From: Mayfieldus profundus
Lineage (GTDB): Bacteria > Actinomycetota > Thermoleophilia > Solirubrobacterales > 70-9
DNA: 64,000 nt
Assembly (NCBI GenBank): GCA_038040325.1
Contig: JBBPIM010000004.1
Location: 1 to 64,000 of the forward strand
Direction: 5' to 3'
Shown here one piece after another: positions 57,163 through 64,000 of the stretch. Under the pieces are notes generated by a model, which was not told the origin of the DNA, ran no database searches, and was given only the letters and a program-made list of their open reading frames with translations. Made by a program: the position numbers and the translations under genes. The first letter of the stretch is position 1; each line of letters opens with the position of its first letter.

Positions 57163-59040
57163 GTGACCGCGCTGATCGCCAGGGAGGTGGCCAGGGATAC
57201 GGTCGCCTTGGAGGCAGACCGGTCGGCGCCCGGCTCGCGGATCGGCCAGGTTCCGCTGATCGCGTTTCTCGCGGGGATCGGCCTGCTGGTCTGCTCGGTT
57301 GCCGACGCCTTGGCGCGCGCCACGCTGGCGCCGTCACCGCTGATCTATTGGGCCGGCATTCTCATCATCGGCCTGCCGATCTTCTATCGGCTCCTCTCCA
57401 GGGAGGCATCCCCCGGTGAACGGCTCGCGCTCGTCTGCGTTCTCGCTATGGCCCTTTATGGGGTCAAGCTGGCGCAGGAGCCATTCCTGTTCACGTTCCC
57501 GGACGAGTTCACCCACAGCTACAACGCCAACCAGATCGAGCTGCATCACCATCTCTTCCATCCCAATTCGCTGCTGGTGGTGAGCCCGTACTACCCAGGG
57601 CTCGAAGGAGCAACCTCGGCGTTGATGATGTTGACAGGGATGTCCAGCTACGTTGCGGGAATCATCGTCGTCGGGGCCGCTCGGCTGACCCTCGTGATCG
57701 CGCTGTTCCTGCTGTTTGGGCGTATCAGCGGCTCCGCCCGTATTGCGGGGATCGGCGTCGCGATATATGCCGGAAACCCCAATTTCATGTTCTTCGGCGC
57801 CCAGTACTCCTACGGTTCCCTTGCCCTTCCGCTGCTCGTGGTCCTCCTGATGGCCCTCGCCGAACGCGATGCCTTCCCTCGATCGTGGTCCTGGGCCTGG
57901 TCGGTGCCGATCGTGCTCGGAACGGCGGCCCTCGTGGTGACCCACCACCTGACCTCCTACGCACTAACAGGGATCTTGCTCACCCTGGCGCTCGCGCACG
58001 TGCTTGTCCACCGACGGGTGGAATGGCGAAATCCATTGCCGTTCGCAATCCTGGCCGGAGGGTTGAGCGCGATCTGGCTCCTCGTGGTTGCCAGCGCAAC
58101 CCTGAGCTACCTCGAGGCGCCGTTGGCAAGGGCGATCAGGGAGACCTGGAACACGATCACAGGTGATACAGGCACACGCGATTTGTTCCAGTCCGGGGGC
58201 TCCAGCTCCGGTACGAGGGTCCCGGTTTCCACCCCCGTGGTGGCCCAAATCTTCGCGTTTGCCTCCGTGGTCATCCTGCTCATCGGCCTTCCCCTCGGCC
58301 TCTGGCAGGTGTGGCGACGTCATCGAACCAAGGCTTTTGCCCTGATGTTCTCGCTGGCGGCCATCGGGTTCTTCGGCGTGCTCGGACTCCGGTTCGCCCC
58401 GGCTGCGTGGGAGGCCGGCAACCGCGCGGCCGAATACCTGTTCCTCGGGCTCGCGTTCGTAGTCGCGCTGGCGATCGTATCCGTGTATTCACTCCTGGAG
58501 GGCCGGAGGGTCCGGCTCGGCCGCGGGCTGCTCACGGCGTGCCTAGGGGTCTTGCTGACGGGGGGAGCGATCAGCGGCTGGCCCTGGGATCAGCATCTCG
58601 CTCAGCCGATCACCGCCACCTCAGATGGGCGCCGCTTCGAGTCCGAGCCGCTCGGAATGGCTCGTTGGGCGCGAGGCCACTTCCCCGGTCAGAAGTTCGC
58701 GGCTACCGAGATCGACGCTCGTCTTCTCATCGATCCCGGGGGAGCCAGGGTGTATTCCGGGTATACCCTCGAAGTCCAGGACATCCTGGACGCGACCAAG
58801 CTCGAGCCGTGGCACACGGCGGACCTACGGCGCAACAAGACCCGCTACGTGGTCGCCGATCGCCGGCGGACAAGCAGGGATCTCATCAGGGGTTACTTCC
58901 TCTCGCTGCTGCCGCCGGCAGGAAAGCGGTACCGCCCGCTGCCGAGGGGAACGACGGCCAAGTTCGAGCAGATCCCCACTGCGGCCCGCATGTTCGACAG
59001 CGGCAACATCGTCGTCTTCGACATCGAGGCCGGCCGATGA
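57163..59040 (+). CDS. Multi-pass membrane protein, possibly a GT-C-type glycosyltransferase
   Basis: A 625-residue integral membrane protein with about 12 hydrophobic helices between residues 30 and 475 and a soluble C-terminal domain. The first large outside loop contains FTFPDEFTHSYNANQIELHHHLF. An acidic DE pair in this loop is the catalytic hallmark of many GT-C enzymes that use lipid-linked sugars. The C-terminal part (YTLEVQDILDATKLEPWHTADLRR) faces outside. It starts with GTG and overlaps the next gene as ATGA. Function by context: polymer assembly or transfer. Confidence 0.75.
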   Translation: MTALIAREVARDTVALEADRSAPGSRIGQVPLIAFLAGIGLLVCSVADALARATLAPSPLIYWAGILIIGLPIFYRLLSREASPGERLALVCVLAMALYGVKLAQEPFLFTFPDEFTHSYNANQIELHHHLFHPNSLLVVSPYYPGLEGATSALMMLTGMSSYVAGIIVVGAARLTLVIALFLLFGRISGSARIAGIGVAIYAGNPNFMFFGAQYSYGSLALPLLVVLLMALAERDAFPRSWSWAWSVPIVLGTAALVVTHHLTSYALTGILLTLALAHVLVHRRVEWRNPLPFAILAGGLSAIWLLVVASATLSYLEAPLARAIRETWNTITGDTGTRDLFQSGGSSSGTRVPVSTPVVAQIFAFASVVILLIGLPLGLWQVWRRHRTKAFALMFSLAAIGFFGVLGLRFAPAAWEAGNRAAEYLFLGLAFVVALAIVSVYSLLEGRRVRLGRGLLTACLGVLLTGGAISGWPWDQHLAQPITATSDGRRFESEPLGMARWARGHFPGQKFAATEIDARLLIDPGGARVYSGYTLEVQDILDATKLEPWHTADLRRNKTRYVVADRRRTSRDLIRGYFLSLLPPAGKRYRPLPRGTTAKFEQIPTAARMFDSGNIVVFDIEAGR

Positions 59041-59822
59041 GGGGTCACCAGGATCTCGCTGTGGCGGCGGCGGCGGCCGTCACCTGCGCGCTGTTTGCGC
59101 TCTTGGTCCCGTTCGAGTTGGTCCGGTTGGCCGTCGCAGTGCCTCTGGCCCTTCTCTTGCCTGGGTATGCCATCTCCGCTGCCGCGTTCGGGCCACGGCC
59201 ACCCGGGCCGGTGCGGCTGCTGGCGCTGAGCCTCGGTTTGAGCCTGATAACGCTTGTGCTCGGCACCCTGGTGTTGAACTACGCGCCCGGGGGTTTGCGC
59301 GCCGGAAGCTGGGCAGCGCTGCTCGTCCTGGTCGTGCTCGTCGGCTGCGTGGTGGCGGCGGTGCGGCGGGGAGAGGCCCCGAGTGGTCGATTCCGTTGGC
59401 CGCGGCCCCGGCTAACTCGCTCGGAGGGGGGGCTGCTGCTGGGAGCAGCACTCGCCTTCGCCGCGGCCGGGGTGATCTCCTCGACGGCGCTGCCAGCAAA
59501 GAATGCGGAGGGGTACACACGACTCTGGATGTTGCCGGCCAGCGGTGCCGAGGCGTCAGGCGTACGCGTCGGTGTCATCAACCAGGAGCACGACACCGTG
59601 GCTTATAGGCTCGAGGTGCAGCTGGGCCACCGCCGCAATCCCGTTGTGAGGCGTTTTTTCCTACAGCCCGGCCAGAAGCGAAGGGTGCAGATACCGGTCG
59701 GGGGCCTACCCACGCCGGCCAAGCCCGTCCCCGTCACGGCGTTGCTCTTCCGGCGCGCCGATCCCGATACGGCATACCGGCGGGTGACGGGCTGGACTCG
59801 GGGAGCCCGCGCGACCCCATGA
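59037..59822 (+). CDS. DUF1616-like membrane protein
   Basis: A 261-residue membrane protein. The N-terminal part (FELVRLAVAVPLALLLPGYAISAAAFGP) resembles DUF1616 proteins often found in archaeal and bacterial glycan clusters. About five helices end near residue 150. The C-terminal ~100 residues form an outside beta-rich domain (VGVINQEHDTVAYRLEVQLG). It overlaps the genes on both sides as ATGA, so the three are translated together. No catalytic residues are clear. Confidence 0.7.
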   Translation: MRGHQDLAVAAAAAVTCALFALLVPFELVRLAVAVPLALLLPGYAISAAAFGPRPPGPVRLLALSLGLSLITLVLGTLVLNYAPGGLRAGSWAALLVLVVLVGCVVAAVRRGEAPSGRFRWPRPRLTRSEGGLLLGAALAFAAAGVISSTALPAKNAEGYTRLWMLPASGAEASGVRVGVINQEHDTVAYRLEVQLGHRRNPVVRRFFLQPGQKRRVQIPVGGLPTPAKPVPVTALLFRRADPDTAYRRVTGWTRGARATP

Positions 59823-60925
59823 GCCCGCGGCGCGGTTCCGACCTTGCGGTTGACATCGTGATCAGCAACTACAACTACGGGTCCTTTTTGATCGATGCCG
59901 TCGAGAGCGCCTGCCGGCAGACCTACCCCAACGTCAACGTGGTCGTCGTCGACGACGGCTCGACCGACGATTCGCGCGAAAGGTTGCGCGACTACGAGGA
60001 CCGGGTTGAGATCGTGTCGAAGGAGAACGGAGGGCAAGCCTCCGCGCTCAACGCCGGGCTAGCGCGATGTCACGGCGATCTGGTGATGTTCCTCGATGCC
60101 GACGACGTGCTGCGTCCGTGGGCCGCGGGACGTGTCGCCGAAGAGTTCTCGACCGACCCCAACCTGGCGAGGGTTCAGTTCCGAATGGCCTTCGTCGACG
60201 CGACGGGGCATCCAACGGGGCAGACCGAACCGAGCGAGCATCAACGCGCGCCGACCGGCGATCTGCGCCATGCCGAGTTGGCCTTTCCCTTCGACCTCCC
60301 CTGGATCGCGGGGGGAGGCACCGCGTTTCGCACCGAGCCTCTGCGAACGATCTTCCCAATCCCCGAGCGAGACTATCCCCGCTGCGGAGCCGATTGGTAC
60401 GTTGTTCACTTGATGGCACTGCTCGGCGAGGCGGGATATGTCGACGAGGTGTGCGCCGATTACCGCCTTCACGGGCGCAACGGGTACGCGCGGCAGGACC
60501 AACAGCTCGACCTCCAGCAGGTCCGCCACAGCATCGCCTACTCAGCCCCTACGAAGGCAGCGCTGGCACGGCTTGCGGATCAGGTCGGTCTCGAGCGTCC
60601 CGAGCGAATACTCTCGATGTCGGACCTCGCAAATCGCCTAATTTCGCTCAGGCTCGAGCCTCAAACCCATCCGATCCGCGACGACAACGTCTTCGGCCTG
60701 CTCGCCGATTCGGTGCGCGCTGCCCGGCGCCGTTTCGACGTCTCCTGGCCAATGAAGGTGGTGTTCGTGGGCTGGTTCGTGGCAGTGGCGGTCTCCCCGC
60801 GCCCGCTCGTCCGCCGGCTCGGCGAGCTGCTCTGGTTCCCCACCGCGCGGCGCGGATGGATCAACCGGCTGCTGGGGCGGCTTCGCCGCGAGAGCGTCGG
60901 CAGAGCCCCGGCAAGGAGTGCTTGA
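59819..60925 (+). CDS. GT2 family glycosyltransferase
   Basis: A 368-residue GT-A-fold enzyme. VDIVISNYNYGSFLIDAVESAC and VVVVDDGSTDDSRERL form the nucleotide-sugar site, and DLVMFLDADDVLRPW is the DxD motif. FDLPWIAGGGTAFRTE and CGADWYVVHLMALLGEAGYVDEVCADYRLHG are typical later blocks. A hydrophobic stretch near residue 310 may anchor it. It overlaps the upstream gene as ATGA and the next gene as TTGA. The sugar is unknown. Confidence 0.92.
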   Translation: MSPRRGSDLAVDIVISNYNYGSFLIDAVESACRQTYPNVNVVVVDDGSTDDSRERLRDYEDRVEIVSKENGGQASALNAGLARCHGDLVMFLDADDVLRPWAAGRVAEEFSTDPNLARVQFRMAFVDATGHPTGQTEPSEHQRAPTGDLRHAELAFPFDLPWIAGGGTAFRTEPLRTIFPIPERDYPRCGADWYVVHLMALLGEAGYVDEVCADYRLHGRNGYARQDQQLDLQQVRHSIAYSAPTKAALARLADQVGLERPERILSMSDLANRLISLRLEPQTHPIRDDNVFGLLADSVRAARRRFDVSWPMKVVFVGWFVAVAVSPRPLVRRLGELLWFPTARRGWINRLLGRLRRESVGRAPARSA

Positions 60926-62220
60926 CCTTGCGCCTACTGCTTGCCACCGATCACTATCCCCCCTTCATCGGCGGCGGACACAGGCAGTCGCTGCTGGTCG
61001 CGAGGGGCATGGCGAGCCGCGGTCATGAAGTGGCTGTGGTCGCGCCTTGGAGCCGCGGCCTTCCGATGGTGGAGGTCGAAGACCGGGTCACAGTGCACCG
61101 CGTGCGCCAGATTCGGACCCTTCCAGGGCTCGCCCGCGATCGCCGCCAGCACTACCCGCCACCATTCCCCGACCCTGTCACGATCAGGAGCCTGCGCCGC
61201 GTGATCGCAAAGGTGCAGCCCGACATAATCGACAGCCACGGCTGGATCGGCTACTCGGTGGCGGCAGCGCTTGTCGGCAAGCGAATTCCGCTCGTGCTCA
61301 CCGCGCGGGACTACGGCTACTTCTGCGCGACGCGGTCGCTGCTGCATAAGGGAAGCCTCTGCAGCGGTCCGGCACCAGTCAAGTGTCTTAATTGCGCCGG
61401 CGGCTGGTACGGCCGGCCGAAGGGCTGGCTCGCGGCGCTGGGGGTATGGCTCGGCCGGCCTCTGCTGGCCCGCAAGATGGCCGGACTTCATGGCGTCAGC
61501 TCCTTCGTGACCGACGTCAACGGCCGCCACCTGAAGAGCGCGACCCCCCGGGGGCACGACTTCATCGAGCTCGCGCGTCCGGACATCCTCGCCGAAAGCG
61601 CCTCCGAGTCCCAGAACAACCTTGCCCCTTCGGGCATCAGCGACGGCGACTCGGACGTTTCCTCCTATCTGGAGCGCTTGCCCGAAGAGCCATTCGTCAT
61701 GTTTGTCGGCGCCTTCCGCAAGGTCAAGGGGGTGGAAACCCTGTTCGACGCGTACCGCCTCCTCCCCTCACCCCCGCCGCTCGTGATGATGGGGACGGTT
61801 GAGAGCGATACGCCAAGTGAGTTTCCGCCGCGGACGACGGTGTTGACCGACGTTCCCAATGCTGCTGTCATTGCCGCTTGGGGTCGTGCGATGTTCGGCG
61901 TCATGCCCTCGCTCTGGCCGGAGCCGCGCGGAGGCACCGTGGCGGAGGCGATGCTCTGCGGGAAGCCGGTCATCGCAACGCTAAGCGGCGGATCTGTCGA
62001 CATGGTGGACGAGTCCACGGGCATTCTCGTGCCGCCGGGGGACGCCGCTGCGCTCGCAAAGGCGATGTTGGAGCTGATCGGAGACCCCGCGCGACGGGAA
62101 GCGTGCGGCCGAGCTGCCGCGGAGCGTGCCAGGGAATGGACATCTCGCTCCCTGCTGCCCACCTACGAGCAGGCGTACCGGGATGTGATCTCAGCCGCGG
62201 AGGGCGAATCGGCTGGTTGA
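60922..62220 (+). CDS. GT4 family glycosyltransferase
   Basis: A 432-residue GT-B-fold enzyme. The N-terminal lobe reads LLLATDHYPPFIGGGHRQSLLVARGMASRGHEVAVVAPW. The donor lobe has FVMFVGAFRKVKGVETLFDAYRLL and MPSLWPEPRGGTVAEAMLCGKPVIATLSGGSVDMV, the EX7E-type motif with conserved Gly. A Cys-rich stretch (KCLNCAGGWYG) is common in this branch. The TTG at 60922 overlaps the previous stop as TTGA. A TTG at 60928, nine bases after AAGGAG, is an equally good start. Confidence 0.9.
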   Translation: MTLRLLLATDHYPPFIGGGHRQSLLVARGMASRGHEVAVVAPWSRGLPMVEVEDRVTVHRVRQIRTLPGLARDRRQHYPPPFPDPVTIRSLRRVIAKVQPDIIDSHGWIGYSVAAALVGKRIPLVLTARDYGYFCATRSLLHKGSLCSGPAPVKCLNCAGGWYGRPKGWLAALGVWLGRPLLARKMAGLHGVSSFVTDVNGRHLKSATPRGHDFIELARPDILAESASESQNNLAPSGISDGDSDVSSYLERLPEEPFVMFVGAFRKVKGVETLFDAYRLLPSPPPLVMMGTVESDTPSEFPPRTTVLTDVPNAAVIAAWGRAMFGVMPSLWPEPRGGTVAEAMLCGKPVIATLSGGSVDMVDESTGILVPPGDAAALAKAMLELIGDPARREACGRAAAERAREWTSRSLLPTYEQAYRDVISAAEGESAG

Positions 62221-62271
62221 GAGCAAGCGACCCCGGCTGGGTCAGCGGGGGACGAGCACAAACTGCCAGGC

Positions 62272-62500
62272 TCATGGCAGGCCGCCCATCGCGGCGTCGC
62301 GACGGAGGTGCCGCGGGGTGACCCTGAAGAAATCATGCTCCCAGTCGACCGGGGCAATTTCCAGTACGCCTTCTGAGCGCGTAGGGGCAGCCACCCCATA
62401 AAGGGGAAGCCGGCTGGGACCACAGGAAGCCCGAGCCGCGTGGCTCGCTCATCGCAGGACCGCAGCTTGGGTGGTGTGTTCCGAGATGTCATCGCGGACG
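62272..62500 (-). pseudogene. Possible gene remnant in the glycosyltransferase cluster
   Basis: The 324-base gap 62221-62544 holds no intact gene. On the minus strand a protein-like text is seen in two frames. SCDERATRLGLPVVPAGFPF joins, after a one-base shift near 62400, to YGVAAPTRSEGVLEIAPVDW and EHDFFRVTPRHLRRDAAMGG, with a stop at 62272. It faintly resembles the C-terminal part of a polysaccharide deacetylase. This is a weak call based on composition and reading, not on a match. Confidence 0.3.
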
Positions 62501-62544
62501 ACGATACCTCTAGTCGACCACCATGCCAGGCAGAATTGGTCCGC

Positions 62545-63777
62545 ATGAGGATCCTGCTCGTTGCGCCGATGGTGCCGCAGGAAGATGGTGCCGGGGCGAT
62601 ACCGGTCCTGCTCTACGCCGAGCTGGTCGGTCTGCGCGAACGGCACGACGTGTCCCTCGTGACCGCGGTCGGCGACGAGCCGGGGGAAGAACAGGCGGTC
62701 GCCCGGCTCGCGCGCGAGGGCGTGGATGTCCACCTAGCCGATCGGCGGCAACCGCCGCCAGGGCTTCGCCGCTGGCGGCGCCGCTGGCAGCTGGCGGCGG
62801 CCTGGATGCGCCGAGGATGGCCGTGGCGCACCGTCTGGTTCGCAGCACCGGCAGTCCAGGCGGTCCTGGACCGGCTCGCGGCCACACGGACGTTCGACGT
62901 GGTGGCGGTCGAGGATGACGCGATGTCCGTGTTCCGCCTACCCGCCGGGGTGCCCGCCGTCCTCACAGAGCACGAGGTGCTGCGGCCCCGGGCGATCGAC
63001 TGGCGGCCGGGTACCCCGCCCGGGTGGCCTCGCTGGGCGCTGCGCGAGCTTGACTGGCGGCGCTGGGAAAACTTCCAGCGAGCGGCGTGGAGCCGTTTTG
63101 ACCGCGTGCAGGTGTTCAGCCAGCGCGACGCCGAGGCGATCGCGGAGTTGGCGCCGGATGTCGGGTCGCGTGTGCGCGTGAACCCGTTCGGCCTCGTGCT
63201 CCCTCCCGCCGCCGATCCCGACCGAGAGGTGCCGGGCAGCCTGCTTTTCGTGGGCAACTTCACCCACCCTCCCAACTGCGACGCGGCCGTGTGGCTGGCG
63301 CGCGAGATCATGCCCGGCGTGAAGGCCCGGCATGCAGCGGCACGCCTGCGCATAGTCGGAACAGCCCCGCCGCGCGAGGTGCGGGAGCTCGCCGGCTCGG
63401 ACGTCGAGGTGATCGCGGATGTCCCGAGCGTCCGGCCCCACCTCGAAGCTGCATGCGTCGTCCTCGCGCCCGTGCGCAGCGGCGGCGGGATGCGGATGAA
63501 GGTTCTGCACGCAATCGCGAGCGGCAAGGCGGTGGTCACGACGACGCGGGGCGCGGAGGGATACGGGGACGACCCGCCCTTCGCCGTCGCCGACGACACC
63601 GAGGGCATCGCCGAGCGTGCGGCACGGCTGCTGGGGGACGAGCGCGCGCGCCGCGAGCTCGGAGAGCGGGCGCGAGCCTTCGCTGAGAAGCACCACAGCC
63701 CGGCGGCCTGGGCCGCGCGGCTCGAGGCCATCTACGAGGAGGCTCACAGTGAGCAGTCGGAGGTGGCGCATGGCTGA
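62545..63777 (+). CDS. GT4 family glycosyltransferase
   Basis: A 410-residue GT-B enzyme. The start MRILLVAPMVPQEDGAGAIPVLLYAELVGL lies at ATG 62545. The acceptor lobe includes FDVVAVEDDAMSVFRLP and VLTEHEVLRPRAIDW. The donor lobe includes GSLLFVGNFTHPPNCDAAVWLAREIMP and VLAPVRSGGGMRMKVLHAIASGKAVVTTTRGAEGY. Its stop lies eight bases inside the next glycosyltransferase gene. It is separated from the upstream cluster by the 324-base remnant region and may have its own promoter there. Confidence 0.92.
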   Translation: MRILLVAPMVPQEDGAGAIPVLLYAELVGLRERHDVSLVTAVGDEPGEEQAVARLAREGVDVHLADRRQPPPGLRRWRRRWQLAAAWMRRGWPWRTVWFAAPAVQAVLDRLAATRTFDVVAVEDDAMSVFRLPAGVPAVLTEHEVLRPRAIDWRPGTPPGWPRWALRELDWRRWENFQRAAWSRFDRVQVFSQRDAEAIAELAPDVGSRVRVNPFGLVLPPAADPDREVPGSLLFVGNFTHPPNCDAAVWLAREIMPGVKARHAAARLRIVGTAPPREVRELAGSDVEVIADVPSVRPHLEAACVVLAPVRSGGGMRMKVLHAIASGKAVVTTTRGAEGYGDDPPFAVADDTEGIAERAARLLGDERARRELGERARAFAEKHHSPAAWAARLEAIYEEAHSEQSEVAHG

Positions 63778-64000
63778 CGCCCCCCGGATGAGCGTGATCA
63801 TCCCCACCTACCAGCGCCGCGCTGCGCTGCGCCGGGCGCTGCTGTCGCTCTCCCGGCAGACCGTGGCCGCCGATTCCTACGAGGTGATCGTGTCGGTCGA
63901 CGGCTCGACGGACGGCACGTCGGAGATGCTGGCCGACTTCGACGCGCCCTACGCCCTGCGCACGATCGCCGGAGCAAAACGCGGTCGGGCGGCCGCCTGC
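63770..64000 (+). CDS. GT2 family glycosyltransferase, cut off by window edge
   Basis: The first 77 residues of a GT2 enzyme: MSVIIPTYQRRAALRRALLSL, YEVIVSVDGSTDGTSEML and a start of the donor region. It overlaps the previous gene by eight bases, so it continues the operon. The rest, with the DxD motif, lies beyond the right edge. Confidence 0.9.
   Translation, partial: MADAPRMSVIIPTYQRRAALRRALLSLSRQTVAADSYEVIVSVDGSTDGTSEMLADFDAPYALRTIAGAKRGRAAAC

Overview
The window is GC-rich chromosomal DNA from an actinobacterium. The best guess is a Thermoleophilia/Solirubrobacterales-type lineage. Supporting signs are the CarD and DisA genes, the ECF sigma factors, a BTAD regulator, many GTG/TTG starts, leaderless-looking TANNNT promoters just ahead of start codons, and secreted proteins ending in RTX-like glycine repeats or a Cys-containing 'DPTP' tail. 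It looks like a draft assembly: a run of exactly 100 N lies inside a tandem repeat. No rRNA, CRISPR array, insertion sequence or prophage was seen, and there is one tRNA (Thr).

Layout. 1-3.8 kb: lipid genes (truncated thiolase, MMPL transporter, 3-hydroxyacyl-CoA dehydrogenase). 3.8-9.1 kb: a small ORF, a CorC/HlyC-type membrane protein, a GMC oxidoreductase with its Tat-type partner, and an unknown secreted protein. 9.2-11.7 kb: pterin dehydratase and a BtuF-like protein in a tight divergent pair, a broken SRPBCC gene and a rhomboid protease. 11.7-14.6 kb: two ECF sigma operons. 14.6-21.9 kb: a PlsC-GpsA fusion, an iron alcohol dehydrogenase with a VOC dioxygenase, tRNA-Thr, a holin-like/phosphodiesterase fusion, an MBL hydrolase and a DedA protein. 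22-25.7 kb: an acidic secreted protein, an RTX-like protein with a Tat phosphoesterase, and a SigH-like sigma factor. 25.8-33.4 kb: rlmB and cysS, an SCP2-alpha/beta hydrolase, an acyltransferase with an SRPBCC protein, a SnoaL-like protein, a coiled-coil protein and a VOC protein. 33.4-43.5 kb: an acyl-CoA ligase, ispF, a PHP phosphatase, an MBL hydrolase, a DUF559 nuclease-like protein, ispD, carD, disA, NAD-formate dehydrogenase and radA. 43.6-53.2 kb: secreted hydrolases (two with RTX-like tails), an aldo/keto reductase, a BNR-like secreted protein and a trypsin-like protease. 53.2-64 kb: a PAS-BTAD regulator facing a polysaccharide cluster of at least five glycosyltransferases, two membrane proteins and a methyltransferase, which runs off the right end.

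How parts work together. IspD and IspF serve the MEP isoprenoid pathway. RadA and DisA lie close together (DNA repair and c-di-AMP) but are separated by a formate dehydrogenase gene. PlsC-GpsA joins two steps of phospholipid synthesis. The right-end cluster probably makes or decorates a surface polysaccharide.

The most unusual material is non-coding. Two copies of a ~110-bp repeat (10384-10496 and 27873-27979) share a 10-bp hairpin with compensatory changes. A 149-bp multi-branched foldable element lies at 29322-29470. radA carries a palindromic in-frame insert, and a 53-bp tandem duplication sits at the convergent ends of a DUF559 gene and ispD. No complete new system could be proved from sequence alone.
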